64,000 nucleotides of DNA from Shinisaurus crocodilurus (GCA_021292165.1 CM037880.1:140246564-140310563); one strand, 5' to 3'; counted from the stretch's first letter, positions 31,639 through 43,285 are shown. Numbers and translations are program-made. Notes: generated by a model from the sequence alone, not told the origin.

Positions 31639-32105
31639 CATCGCTTCACACAACCAAAAGGAATCCTGAACAATGGACAGTCCATTGGAAGGGCTGTCAC
31701 TGGTTTGCTGCCCTTTTAAAAAAAATCATTGTTAAGCACAAGAAATTTGTGCAAATTTTTGTGTCTGTGTGTGTTTTTTTAATTAGTCGGACTTGCGGAA
31801 GTGCGCACTTGTGGTGGTTCAAAATGGGAAGCCTCACCTTGGCAATGTCCTGGAAGGTGTCTGCTGTCAAAGTGCAGCAGGCCCCGACCATGGACATTGA
31901 CCCAATAAGGCTGCAAAGAGGTCCATTTTTTACTTTGCACTCTCTTGACAGTTGTCAAAAGATGAGCTGTCAAGGGAAAGCAAAGGTGTGAGTGATCTTT
32001 GCTTATGAAAGGGAGTGGCCAGTAGATCACCCTGTTCAGCGTGAGATACTCCAGTTTTTTTGGGGGGTGTGTGTTTTTGGTTGGACCAGACCCTTCTCGG
32101 TGTCC

Positions 32106-32430
32106 TTGCACTTTCCCACCCTTTCCTGAGACTGTGTGTGCTCAGGAGCGTGGAGAAGTGTGAGCCACTCCATTTATGAGAGCACTCAGGCTTCCTTTTA
32201 AAATAGGGTTTTTGACAGGGCTAATCAGGGATTTTCGACAGGAACATATGCATATACATATGTATATGTCCCTATCAAAAAAAACTCTGGGTAGGCCTGT
32301 CAGAAACTCCATTTTAAAAGGACGCCTGAGTTTTAACAGCTAGCTGTCAAAACTCTGTGCTCCTGTAAATGGAGTGGCTCACACTTTTCCTTCTTCCTGA
32401 GCACCTAGAATCTCAGGAAAGGGTGAAAAA
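32106..32430. repeat. Foldback repeat, about 150-bp imperfect arms
   Basis: Left-arm text CACCCTTTCCTGAGA, AAGTGTGAGCCACTCCATTT, CCTTTTAAAATAGGG and TTTTGACAGG reappears inverted on the right. The centre is near CATATGCATATACATATG at 32247-32264. The right arm carries an extra AACAGCTAGCTGTCAAAACT block. It is likely a non-autonomous foldback transposon of unknown family. Confidence 0.75.
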
Positions 32431-32439
32431 GTAAAAAAG

Positions 32440-32905
32440 CAATTAAGAAAAATGAAAATGATTTCAAAGCAGATTTGTTGAAATCTTAGTGGAATGGACA
32501 ATGATAATGAAGGCACCCCAGTATTTCATCCAAATCCATCTTCTTTTTTCTTTCTAACTTGGGAAACATCTAAACTCAACACATGGCTTTGCAATCATAC
32601 AGATCTGGAATGTTCACTATTACAGACATAACGACCTTGTTTTGGGACAGCGCATCTTGGAGAATCTAACATGATGGTCGCCTGTTCACCAGGGAACCAA
32701 GCCAAGTGATGGCACCATACCCATAATAAGTGCTGTGGTTGGAGTAAAAACATGTGGGAGGAGTGCAGGAAAGAGTGAGTAACTGGTGTTAGCAGTAAGC
32801 AGTATGGCATCTCTGACTGATGGTGCTGTGGACAGCAGCCATCATCACTAATAAACAAATAAATGGTCTCTTGAAGTAGTACAAATTAGCTATATTTGCA
32901 GTATC
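32440..32905. other. No gene or clear repeat recognised
   Basis: No domain-bearing frame. Confidence 0.4.
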
Positions 32906-32911
32906 CATATT

Positions 32912-33300
32912 TAGGGTAGCCACTCAACGCATCGCCAGTAAATAGGAAATGCATCACCAAAAAAGAGGACATCTTCACATAAAATGTGCCTATATTTTAT
33001 ATATAGGTGCAAATTTAGAAATACTAATATACTTAAAATAGAAATACAATACATCTCATCATAATGGGGAACTCTGTGTGACCAGGTATTCTGTGTGCCT
33101 GTTCAGCCTAGAGTTCACATGCTAACTGTTGATAGGCAACTTCAAGGTCCCTGCTCTCGCTTCTTATAATTTCCCAAGATTTAATCCAAATTTGGACTGG
33201 ACAAGCCTTCAAACATAGGATGCCTTCAAACAGAGACTGTCCTCTGACAGCCCTTCAAATAGAGGACTATCCACTGTCAAGGAGGACACATGGCCAGCCT
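32912..33300. repeat. Unnamed interspersed repeat, copy 2
   Basis: Collinear with 6171-6605 through GCATCACCAAAAAAGAGGAC, GTGTGACCAGGTATTCTGTG, GTTGATAGGCAACTTCAAGG and GGATGCCTTCAAACAGAGAC. It lacks the MITE that splits copy 1, which confirms that the MITE is a later insertion there. Confidence 0.6.
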
Positions 33301-34313
33301 ATCTATATTGTATTGCCTTTTTTCACATTGCTCTGCCATACATCTTTCTCTCATCATAGGGCTTCCTGCCTCTTAAATATTTTCAGAGCCAATACAATAG
33401 TAGTTCTTTCCCCCTTTGCTTTCTCTGTCACATCAGAGCAGATAATATATAGCAGCACAGTGTTGATTTTAACACAATTCACAATATATCTTTGAAATTT
33501 TCCAGCATTTTCGAAGAAATAATTTGCAAATGGAGATATGTTGACTCATTCATGTTGATTTTTGATTGACTGATAGGATTTTCTTTTAAGCCAATGTAAC
33601 ATGTGCTTGTTTTAATTTCTTGGGCAACCATTTGCTCTCACAGCAAGCAACGTTATTTTCTAAATATTCATCCCTCTGGCGAGAAATTTTCATATGCCAG
33701 TAATTAATCTGGATGATTTGAAATTGTTGCTGAAAAATCTGTTCAGTATACACTTATTCCATGCTCGTACACATACATTTTTACAGGAGACAAAATACTG
33801 CAATGGAATACATTACGAATTCTGAATTTAGCCTAGCTGCCTACGACCTGGGAAAGGTGATGTTCCATGTTACTTTTTAATGCTGATAAAAATGCCTCCT
33901 TGTATGGCTGATGGTTAAATTAAATAATCTTTCAAAGGGGTTAGGTTTTTGGCAGTTATGATTCAACTAGTTATGCTCCAAAGATGTGGTCAAGTCTGGG
34001 TCAGTTTGAACTCTAAATAAAGAGAGGCTTTTCACAAAGTGCAGCAAGATAATGTAGCTCACCTTTGAACTGAGCTGTCTTCCTGAGTGCCAAGAGATGT
34101 AACTTAATAACAGCATCCTGGCAAGCTGCAGTTATCAGTCTAAGTCATGGGGAAGGGGATGGTGGAAGGGGGAAATAGATAGATGCTTACTCCATATTCT
34201 TTTATTTTTGAATTGTAAGAGACTGACAGCATATAAACCACAAACTGGCCTATTTTCAAGCTTGAAGATTCAGGTTAAATTACTGAAGTTTGATAACTTT
34301 GGATAGTTTATTC
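33301..34313. other. No gene or repeat recognised
   Basis: AT-rich, free of recognisable transposon ends. The 33590-33760 part is a candidate for conserved non-coding sequence, on the weak ground that it lacks repeats. Confidence 0.4.
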
Positions 34314-34770
34314 CAGGGGTCCTCAACCTTTTGGGTGGGTGGAGACAATAGGAATTTTCAGAGAGTGTTGTGGGCACTCTCAAAAAAATAGCTGTCGTGG
34401 GGGCTTGTCCATTCATAAAATGGCTGCCATGGTGGGCACGGTTGGTAACAAAATAGCCAATTTCCCAGAAGGCAAACTGGTGAGACTAAAAGAAAAGTAA
34501 CTTGCCTGAAGACCTAAGTATAAATCAGAGGTGGGATCTGAGCTCCAAAACATAAAACCACCCTTTTAAACCCAAATTGAGATGGTGGTGGTGGTGGGCA
34601 AAGCTTTGCTTTGCAGCATGCCAGAATTCCAGTTAAAAACAATTAATTTTTAAAAAGTAAGAAATAAAATAGAAAGCAGAAGGGGCAGGGAACCTGACAG
34701 GTGCCAAGAAAGATGTCTGAGGGCACATTGGAGACACCACATTGGAGTCCCCACTCTTGGATAGACAGTT
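34314..34770. mobile_element. hAT-like remnant starting CAGGGGTCCTCAACC
   Basis: Shares AAAATGGCTGCCATGG, GTGCCAAGAAAGATGTCTGA and GGGCACATTGG with the complete element at 56112-56421. The right end is decayed and no convincing target duplication was found. It includes the ACATAAAACCACCC text also seen near 19340. Confidence 0.6.
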
Positions 34771-34779
34771 CAGGCCTGT

Positions 34780-34920
34780 GGCTCACGCTGGCTCAGCTTG
34801 TCTGAGCATGGAAAGCTAAGCAGGATCAGGCCTGGTTATTACTTGGATGGGAGACCCCTCCTCTAGTTTCCTGCATTGAGCAGGGGGTTGGACTCGATGG
34901 CCTTGTAGGCCCCTATGATG
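34780..34920 (+). mobile_element. SINE with 5S rRNA head and CR1-like tail, copy 2
   Basis: Nearly identical to 7099-7264: GGCTCACGCTGGCTCAGCTT, GGAAAGCTAAGCAGGATCAG, ACTTGGATGGGAGACCCCTC and GTTGGACTCGATGGCCTTGT. It sits at the edge of the hAT remnant. The tail is shorter than in copy 1. Confidence 0.85.
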
Positions 34921-35130
34921 CTAAAATAAAGATATGTGATAAAGAGGCTGATAGCAGTGTCCACAATCTGCTGCCAAGTTCTTCCCTGTAAACACCACCC
35001 TTCTTTCACTTGCACAGGAGATTACAGTGTACTGAGCCCTAGCAATGTGAAATGAGAAGCCCCAATTTCTAATCTTGCTTCAGATAGCAATTCCCTAAGG
35101 GGCCTTAGGCAAACCACACACTCTCTCGGG

Positions 35131-35523
35131 TAGGGATGTATGAGAAATTCATTTCAGTCCATTTTTTGACCAGAATTTACCCAATTTGCACTTTCCAGAC
35201 CTGAATGAGGCCCTGAACACAGTCTGTGTTTGGAGTCCATGCATTTCTGAGCTTGCAGTTAGATTCACAGAACAAAAAAAATATGTTTGAAAAATGCGTA
35301 CATTGATAAGTGTGTACAAACATGCTTTAATCAATGGGAGAAAATGCATACATTCCAAAAATGCACCCAAATGATGTGTACATTTGGGAAAATGTGTATG
35401 AAAATTCAAGTTTTCATGCAAAAATAGAAAAAAAAAAGCTCACAATTGATATGGACCCAAGTCCAAATGAGCTTTGAGAAGAAATTTTGAGAACCTCAGT
35501 TCAGCTGAATTCACGCATCCCTA
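35131..35523 (+). mobile_element. TAGGGATGT hAT-like element, best-preserved copy (393 bp)
   Basis: Left end TAGGGATGTATGAGAAATTC; right end GAATTCACGCATCCCTA, forming imperfect inverted repeats. The middle has several copies of AAAATG(C/T)(G/A)TACAT. No matching 8-bp flanks were found. Fragments of the family lie at 105, 6594 and 17099. Confidence 0.6.
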
Positions 35524-35557
35524 CACAGGCTCAGCTCCACATCTGCAACATTAGATC

Positions 35558-35790
35558 TAGTGTGGCGAAGCAATTAGAGTGTTGGACTGGGACTTAGGAG
35601 ACCTGCGTTCTAGTCCCTCACCTGGCCATGAAGCTCACTGGGTGGCTTTGGGCCAGTTACTGACTCTCAGCCCAACCTACCCCACAGGGTTGTTGTGAGG
35701 ATAAAATGGAGAGGAAGAGGACCATGTCTGCCGCCTTGGGCTCCTTGGAAGAAAAGCAGGATATAAATCTGACTTCATCAGCATTACCAT
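35558..35790 (+). mobile_element. tRNA-derived SINE, plus-strand copy
   Basis: The head (AATTAGAGTGTTGGACTGGG, CTGCGTTCTAGTCCC) is tRNA-like with a B box. The body reads ACCCCACAGGGTTGTTGTGA, GCCTTGGGCTCCTTGGAAGA, AAAGCAGGATATAAATCTGA. It is collinear with the minus-strand copy at 22780-22985. Confidence 0.8.
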
Positions 35791-35959
35791 CACCACCACA
35801 ACGACAATATAGGGATAATAATCCTGGCCTCTGTTGCATGCCTGTTGTAAGGATTAATGCAATAACATAAATACTTTGAACATTCTAAACCACTATACAA
35901 ATTATTATACACTCTGTAAAAGTAAATGTGAACATACAAGGAATTGCTAATTGGAAAAA

Positions 35960-36440
35960 GCAATGGAGATTAAATCATTGATCTCCATGTGGTGTCCTAA
36001 TGTGGGATGCCACAACTGCAGACAGGCACATGAAGCCTGATGGGTTAGAGATGGATTGATGGGAAATGGCAGCTGCCTGACCTTTCTGATGCACCCACAA
36101 CCTAGTTGGATAATAATACTCTGTGCAGTACTTCCCTTTGCATATAGAGTAAGACATAACAGATGTGGCTTGCCATTCTGATATACATTGAGGAGAAAAG
36201 TAAGGCTGACTGGAATCCTCCTGAATGGCAGAAGCTAGAAAGGAGGGAGCTGAGCAAAGGCCTCTAGATGGCCCAAGAAAATTATCCGTCACCCAGTCTA
36301 GAACAGCAGATTGAACTAGGAAAGCTGTAGCCTTACGGGACCTCTGGAAACTGCCCCTGGGATGATGTATCATGGTTCCCACTGGGCCATTCTGTTGCAC
36401 ATCAGGAAAGAACTTCACTGTGCTGCTTGAAGCAGCTGCA
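35960..36440 (-). other. Unassigned minus-strand open stretch, possibly LINE-derived
   Basis: A frame of 147 residues is open on the minus strand (35975-36418), but I see no known domain. A LINE reverse-transcriptase fragment lies further along the same strand at 36890-37010, so this may be the continuation of that decayed LINE. A host gene is unlikely. Confidence 0.3.
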
Positions 36441-36506
36441 TAGCTTTAAGTTGTGAATGAAAAAAGTGGAAACTCTGCTGACTCATCTATAATAGAAAGT
36501 CGCATA

Positions 36507-36757
36507 CAGTAATACCTTGGATTGCAAGTAACTTGGTCTGAGAGCGTTTTGCAAGACAAGCAATTTTTTAATATAAATTTTGACTTGATAAACAAGCGAT
36601 GTCTTGCAATACAAGTCGTAGGGATGTAACCGCTCACCTCGAGCGGGCTGAAATCAGCCCTGCTCACGCCCGCCAGAGACTCGCTTTGATATAAGAGCAT
36701 TTTGGATTACAAGCACGGTTCCGGAACGAATTATGCTTGCAATCCAAGGTATTACTG
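36507..36757. mobile_element. Tigger/pogo-like MITE, copy 1 (251 bp)
   Basis: Ends are CAGTAATACCTTGGATTGCA and its exact complement, flanked by TA on both sides (36505-36506, 36758-36759). A CAGT start and TA duplication are typical of Tc1/mariner-pogo elements. The interior has GAGAGCGTTTTGCAAGACAA and ACTCGCTTTGATATAAGAGC. No coding capacity. It is inverted relative to the copy at 38696. Confidence 0.9.
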
Positions 36758-36889
36758 TACATCCTCCTGAAGATTATCATGATCTCAGCCATCCCCATGA
36801 AAATTTTAATTCTCTTTGGGGGCATTTTTGCCCACCTGCTCAAAATTGATGAAATTCTGTGGGCCAAATACTTTGGCCCAAGGCAAGTG

Positions 36890-37010
36890 CTATCCCATCC
36901 AGCACAGGATGAACTCCTGTTTCTAGAATGGCTATTCTACTGAGCAAGAGCAACTCTGTCTTGTCTGCATTACATTTCCATTTCTTAGCCCTTATCTATG
37001 AATTACCAAC
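36890..37010 (-). pseudogene. L2-like reverse transcriptase fragment
   Basis: The minus strand encodes KCNADKTELLLLS followed by HPVLDGIALA, matching the NPDKTExLLVG...PVLDGVALP region that follows the YADD box in L2 elements. Flanking sequence is too decayed to place the ends. The Tigger-like MITE at 36507 lies just beyond it. Confidence 0.6.
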
Positions 37011-37019
37011 TCTATATTC

Positions 37020-38236
37020 TGGATCAGAATTGGAAACTGGAAAGGTTACAACTTACGTATATATCCAGAATGGAAGGGTTGTTGTTGTTGTTTTGCTTGA
37101 GTGGTAGTTGCCAGAAAAAGCCAAACTGTATCTTTCCCATTTAAAAAAAAATAATATTATAAATGATACAGCATTTGATTTATCATTATAGCTGCCTCAT
37201 TGGTGATGGGGCTTTTAAAAGGAAGTGTACAGTGCTATGAATCAATGGATCCATGTATACTCTTGAAATGCATGTTCAGTATAATTGGACAAATCAATTC
37301 CACAGTTGTGGATTAAATGCTATGAAATTCTTTTATTGCAAGTGTTGGGCATACTAAAATGTGTCTTCTAACCAAGATTCAATGTAGATGAATATTACCA
37401 TTGCAATCCTAGGCATGTCTACTCAAAAGTAAGTCCCATTGTGTTACCTGGGACTTACTCCCAGGTAAGTGGTTATAGGATTGCAGCCCAAAGAATGTTA
37501 GTTTTAAATATTAATATTAAATTAACATGATGTAATATGAACTAGAGTTCCCACACTGTCTGTAAGTTAATATAACTCTAATATTCCAAACACAGTTTTT
37601 CATATTGAGAATCTGCCTGTTCCTACCATAAAATATGATGTAGAGCATTTTCTAAATATAATTAAACAGTAAGATTTATCATCTTCAAAATATAGTGCAA
37701 GAAATAGGCTACTGAATAACAGTATGTTAATCTTTATGTGTCTAATATATGGTTAACAGCTCAGTAGAAGAGACATACAGGGGGGGGGGTTAAATTAAAT
37801 ACAATATTTGTCATAGTTTCCTTGCATACAGCTTCAAAACAGCGGTGACCACCATTTTAAATGAAACTTCATTGTAAGATTTAGTGTTACTAGAAGGCCA
37901 CTTTCACACATACATCAAACTACCTGGCTTGTGCTACAGTACTGACAAAATGGCAAACCAGAATTGTCTCAGCTGGGACTGTTTAAAGGCTTTTGGTACA
38001 GTGAAGATTCTGGGTGGTCCAAAACCAGAATACCTCATGCACAGCTGGCAGTGCATGAACATCCTAATGGCATCAACATCTCAGCTCCCTCACCTCATTT
38101 CTTGGCCCATGAAAACTCAGGCTGCAGCCCCATTCACACTTGCCTGGGAGTAAATTCCACTGAACATAGTGGAAATGACTCCTGAGAAAATATGCATAGG
38201 ATTGTGCCACATTTTCTGTATACTGACTTTATATAG
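37020..38236. other. No gene recognised
   Basis: Contains a (GTT)n run at about 37079-37092 and a common palindromic repeat at 37401-37486. A related palindrome lies at 38128-38215 (CCTGGGAGTAAATTCCACTG). No known domain. Confidence 0.45.
37401..37486. repeat. Squamate palindromic repeat with TGCAATCCTA ends
   Basis: Outer ends TTGCAATCCTA and TATAGGATTGCAG pair with each other; inner words AGTAAGTCCCA and TGGGACTTACTC also pair. Related copies: about 4964-5045, 19525-19600, 38128-38215 and 42375-42465. Probably a MITE of the same superfamily as the Harbinger-like elements. Confidence 0.6.
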
Positions 38237-38239
38237 TGA

Positions 38240-38356
38240 GGGTGCAATCCTTTGCATGTTAAAACAGAAAAAAAGTCCTACAACATCCTGCATGCCCCAG
38301 CATGCATGCTGGGAGTTGTAGGACTTTTTTCTCTAAACACACATAGGATTGCACCC
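38240..38356. mobile_element. Palindromic Harbinger-like MITE (117 bp)
   Basis: Ends GGGTGCAATCCT and the complement AGGATTGCACCC, flanked by TGA on both sides (38237-38239, 38357-38359). The core CATGCCCCAGCATGCATGCT is shared with 13747. Confidence 0.75.
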
Positions 38357-38695
38357 TGAGTAAATGTTCTTAAATATTCTTAAATTTAGAGCATGTGTTT
38401 ACTTTAAAATATTTCTGTACCTCCCTTCAATGAAAAAGAACATCTCATACTAGGGTTCATCAACTGATAGCCATTAGGCAAATCTTTCCCTTGCTCCGAA
38501 AGGGTGGTGCCTGGATTCCCAGTTGCTAAGTAGTGGAAGAAGGATGTGGTGGGAGCAGAAACTGGGGTTTCGGTCTACCGCCCCACTTTCTTAATACACA
38601 ACAAAACTAGCTTCTGACCAGGGAACTTGAGTTTAGGCAAAGTGAGAAGGTCAGAATTCAAAGCAAGAGGGACAGAGATCAGTTCTAAATGAGTA

Positions 38696-38959
38696 CAGTA
38701 ATACCTTGGATTGAGAGCATAATTCGTTCCGGAAACGTGCTTGTAATCCAAAACACTCTTATATCAAAGCGAGTCTCTGGCGGGCGTGAGCGGGGCCGAT
38801 TTCGGCCTGCTACGCCCACTCAAGGCGAGCGGTTACATCCCTACTTGACTACTTGTCTTGCAAGACCTTGCTCGTTTATCAACTCAAAAATTTTAATTTT
38901 ATTTGCTTGTCTTGCAAAACGCTCTCAGACCAAGTTACTTGCAATCCAAGGTATTACTG
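38696..38959. mobile_element. Tigger/pogo-like MITE, copy 2 (264 bp), inverted
   Basis: Ends CAGTAATACCTTGGATTG and complement, with TA at 38694-38695 and 38960-38961. The right half is the complement of the left half of copy 1 (GACCAAGTTACTTGCAATCC), so the two copies form a 2.2-kb-spaced inverted pair. Confidence 0.9.
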
Positions 38960-38961
38960 TA

Positions 38962-40074
38962 CCTCGCTTTGAAAGCAGGAGAGATGGCAGGCTTTTATAG
39001 GAATGTCTCAGTGGTGCACGAACTTGCAGAAAATATTAAATTAACTTTAGTTTTTAATTATCAACTTGCTTGGCCACCTGTCCACAAAATGCAAATATTG
39101 TATCACCATTCTTACCCATACTAAATAAAAAGCCCTTCCTGTAATTATATGTAATTGCTCCCGTGCATGAACCCTGCATTGAGAATGATTCAGTTTATGT
39201 ACATATTTATTGTAGGGGAAATAAATTATGTCTCAGGGAAAGAAAACTTCCAGTTTGAACTTCAGAACATTATGCTTGAAGCTTGCCTTTGATCTTTTCT
39301 CATCCACAGTGTTGACATTGCCTAGTAGGCCAAGACTGAAATGTAGATGACAGAATGAATGCTAAATGTGCAAGCACTCTTAGATTATTATGTTGCAGTC
39401 TATATTGAAATAATTGACAACAACCTAGGTTTGTATCACATATCCCTTGATGAGAACTGGAAATAGAACAATAGTACAGTATTTTTACTATCATTAGTCC
39501 TGGTTATTTCATCCAGTCGCTCTCTTTTATAATAGCAAATGATGCAGTGATATAGATCTTTATGAAAAGTAGAAGAGAGAGTGTTTGCTGGATTTTGGAG
39601 GAGGTGTATTTTATATATATATATATATGTGTGTATATATATATATATATAATATTATATTGTGCATCACACATCCTAAAATGGTTGCAAGGGCTGTTTC
39701 ACACATTGCATGGCTGCAGATTTTGGTTTACCATTTATACATCCAAGTATAAAGTGAATTGTAGCCAATCTTTCCCCAACACTTAGGTGAGTGTACAACT
39801 ATGATACATGTATTTGCAAATATAGTACGTGTCTGTTACACTCACACTTTATATTTTATAGCTAAATGTAGAGTATCAGTATTACACAGTCATGGGTAGT
39901 TGCTTATGTTGGACTAAACTGACAGCTATTTTCTCTTGACTTAATCCCCACTTACTTTGGCCCTGATAAAATGGGCTGGATCCAGATTTAGGTGTGTGCA
40001 ATGGGGCTCGTGGAAGTGGACTTCTCCCCCTCCCCCCCGGGAGCCCCTGAGAATGCTACACAGAGGGTGGGTCA
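38962..40074. other. No gene recognised; (AT)n run
   Basis: A (TA)n/(TG)n mixed run lies at about 39612-39650. Otherwise AT-rich unique sequence without domains. Confidence 0.45.
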
Positions 40075-40082
40075 CCCTATTC

Positions 40083-40871
40083 CAGGGGTCTTCAAACTAC
40101 TGGCCCGCGGGCCGGATCCGGCCCAGCGTGCCCTCCCATCCGGCCCGGCTCCGTAGGCCCGAACTGGGCCCGCCCGGGCTCTCAGCTGCCCGCACGGGCT
40201 TGCCTTGTTCTTCGCTCTCCCCGGAGAGCCAGCTGTGCAGGCTGCGCCGCCTGTGCTGGTCCCGTCGCAGTCACTTCCGGTGCGGCGGAAGTGACACGCA
40301 GGACCCTGCTCCGTCGCACTGGACCCCCGCGCTCTGTTTTTTAACAGAGCGCGGGAGTCCAGCGCGACAGAGAGCAGCAGAATGACGTGGCTCCGGCGGT
40401 GGTGGTGGTAGCGGGGCTTTGGCGGCAGGGCTTTGGCGGAAGCGGTGGCGGGGCTTCGGCGGCGGGGCTTCGGCGGCGGGGCTTCGGCGGCAGCAACGAC
40501 AACGGCGGGGCTTTGGCGGGGGCTTTGGCGGCAGCAATGGCGGCAGTGGGGCTTTGGCGGCGGGGGCGGGTGCAGGTATGGCAGCGGGGGGGTCCAGTGG
40601 TGACGGGGGTGGCGGGGTGGGTCTGGAGGTGGCGGCGGGGGTCCTGGGGGGGCAGGGGGCTTTGGCGGCAGGGGGGCGATGGCGCGGCGGGGCTTTGGCA
40701 GCGGCGGGTGCAGGTACGGCGGCGGCGTGGGGGTGGCGGGGTGGGTCCAGCGGTGATGGGGGGATCCTGGGGGGGCAGGGGGGCTTTGGCAGCAGGGGGG
40801 CTATAGTCCGCCCCCCAACAGTCTGAGGGACAATGAACCGGCCCCCTGTTTAAAAAGTTTGAAGACCCCTG
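40083..40871. mobile_element. GC-rich non-autonomous hAT (789 bp)
   Basis: Ends are CAGGGGTCTTCAAACT and its complement. The target duplication CCCTATTC is perfect (40075-40082, 40872-40879). Between 40390 and 40790 the sequence consists of GGCGGCGGGGCTTCGGC-type tandem words. These keep several frames open and would give low-complexity Gly/Ala or Pro-rich products, up to 313 residues on the minus strand. None has a domain; they are composition artefacts. Confidence 0.93.
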
Positions 40872-41446
40872 CCCTATTCCATGGGGTAGGCTGTGGTGCA
40901 ATGGCTGACGGGGAGGAGAGAACCCTGAAAATAATGGAAGTTTCCTGCATTCAATTTTCAGGGTTTCTTCCCTCCCACCGAATTCCGAGGGCCAAGCACT
41001 CAGGGGCCACATTCCAGTGGTGGGCAGGGCCAAAGGCAAAAGGGGCAGGGCCAAAATACCAAAAATACCAGCATATTTTAGTTTAAAGCTCTTCCTGCCA
41101 GTAACTAAGCCTTTGAAGAGGCATTTAAACCTTTTAGAAGGGGGGAAAACCTGCACAAAAGCTGGAGAACCACCAAATAGTTGGTGGTCAGAGGAAAGGG
41201 GGGTGCAACCAGGAAAAGGGGGCATGTCCATTAGGGGACCCCAGGAGGGCCAAACTGGGCCCACAGGGCTGAATTTCCCCACCGCTGCCCTATATTACTA
41301 TCCTAATTATAGTATGTCACAAAGGAACATGTATTTCTATGTAAGTTGCAGGTGATCTTAGCGAAGAGGATCTTGAGACACCAGAAATTTCCACAAACAA
41401 GAAAGCAATGAGGTGGAATGGCGTACAAGTTTGGGGCATTTTGGAG

Positions 41447-41640
41447 GATGAATTTTGCTCAGACTCTGACATATCTGGGGAAGAATTTCTGCCAGAGCTG
41501 ATTGGCTACTGCCCCTGGGATCTTTTCACTAGCTGATTGGCTAGTGTCCCTGGATGAATTTTGCTCAGAGTCCTCAGACTCTGACATATTTGGGAAAGAA
41601 TTTCTGCCAGAGCTGATTGGCTAGTGCCCCTGGGATCTTC
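41447..41640 (+). repeat. Tandem duplication, about 105-bp unit
   Basis: GATGAATTTTGCTCAGA and GAATTTCTGCCAGAGCTGAT occur in both units (41447-41524; 41552-41640). The word AGCTGATTGGCTAGTG appears three times. One plus-strand frame reads an acidic SDSDISGEEFLPELIG-like stretch, which might be an old transposase N-terminus, but there is no support beyond composition. Confidence 0.75.
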
Positions 41641-41889
41641 TGCCTTCTTCGATTTGCATGTTGTTGGAGCCATCTGCATTTGCTCTGCGGGCACCTGACT
41701 TCCGATCTCTGACCCTGTACTGGTGGCTTACTGTGGATTTGATCACTCTGTCCAGTGCTTCTGTCTGTGTGGCCCACCTGCCCCGGGAGGTGCTGGTTGG
41801 ACTGGGGTGGTTGGGCCCTTCGGTGACTTCTAAGTGTCATTCCATGAAGAGAAAGCCCATATGGAAGTTTACCAAACGTGTCATTTAAA

Positions 41890-42535
41890 TTAAATGTCCA
41901 TCAAATGATGGTAATAAAATGGGCAAATCTGGTAAAATCTGGGCATACATCTTAAAGAAGCACTTGGGCAAAGAAGCAAGTAATTTTATATAGTCAGACA
42001 GTTAACGAAACATTGAATACTGATTAGTCATTTTATATCTGATCAGATGTTCTTACAATACCCAAACAGACTGGCTGTAACATCTCTACAATAATATCCA
42101 TTAATATGGCAATGTGATGAAATATTAGCTATGCCTATATCCCAGTACGACTTCATTTGGTTTCCCCTCTAAATTGATTTTGATTTGGAACCAAAATCCA
42201 AAGGTTTGATTTAACTGAAGTCAAACTCCCCCCCCCCCCCCTGCTGCTTGCTCCATCTGTTCTCTCCCTATTCTTTATAATAAAACATTTGGTTGCATCT
42301 CCACTTCTCTACAGTACCATTTATATATATATATTTCAATGAGGGCTAATGCAAAATCACTATGTCCTCTATTAAAGCTGCAATCCTAAACTTACCTACA
42401 AAGGATTACACCCTATTAAACACCATGGGGCCTTCTTCTGAATAAATGTGCATATGATTGTGCTGCATAAGTGGTCAACATAAGCAGCAGGCTTAGTGCA
42501 AATTAACACAAACTTTAGCATGTGATAACTGCTGT
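41890..42535. other. No gene recognised
   Basis: AT-rich with a C tract at about 42229-42241, a short (TA)n at 42321-42332 and a decayed TGCAATCCTA palindrome at 42375-42465. Confidence 0.45.
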
Positions 42536-42539
42536 TACA

Positions 42540-42998
42540 ATTAGAGGTATATAAAATGATGCATGGTGTGGAGAAAGTGGATATGGAGAAGTTTTTCTCC
42601 CTCTCTCATAACACTAGATTCCAGGGTCATCCCATGAAGCTGAATAGTGGGAGATTCTAGATATATCAAAGGGGGTATATGGCACATTGTTAAATTATGG
42701 AATTTGCTACCACAAAATGTAATGATGGTTACCAACGTTGATAGCTTTAAAAAGGTATTAGACAAATCATAAAGGATAAGGCTATCAATGGCTGTATAAT
42801 TACTTCCAGTATTAGAGGCAATATGCGTATGTACATCAGTTGCTGGGGAACACAAGTGGGAGAGAGTTGTTGCCTTCCTGTCCTGCTTGTGTGAGCTTCC
42901 CATGGGCATCTGGTTGGCCACTGTGTGAACAGAATGCTGGATTAGATAGGCGCTGGATTAGATAGGTCTGATCCAACATGGCTCTTCCTATGTTCTTA
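42540..42998 (+). mobile_element. CR1-like LINE 3' end
   Basis: Starts in the last coding part (AGAGGTATATAAAATGATGC, ATGGTGTGGAGAAAGTGGAT). It continues through TGGAATTTGCTACCACAAAA, TAGACAAATCATAAAGGATA and GGCTATCAATGGCTGTA, and ends GGTCTGATCCAACATGGCTC TTCCTATGTTCTTA. A CGCTGGATTAGATAGG unit is locally duplicated before the end. Same family as 2540-3430. Confidence 0.85.
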
Positions 42999-43285
42999 AT
43001 TGCTGCTATTTGGATTTTATGAAATAAAATAGATATTAAATGACTAAATGTATGTATGGATAGATCTTTCTAATCCTGTGACCACAGTAATGGAGTTAAT
43101 GGAGACAAGCTTATGATATGATAACTAAACTTACCAACTGACAAATAGCATAGATAGCATAGCCGCGAATTGTGTGCTCCAATTCATTACAGCATATGGT
43201 TACAGCATAATCCAATATGAGCACCTGTCCATCATGACTATATAATTCTGATATCCTACTTACTTGACATCAGATGTTCTCTCTC

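Noticed and set aside
40341..41282. 313-residue open frame on the minus strand, Pro/Ala-rich
   Set aside because: It runs through the GC tandem repeat of a hAT insertion bounded by CCCTATTC duplications, and other frames on both strands are also open. Low complexity and no domain.
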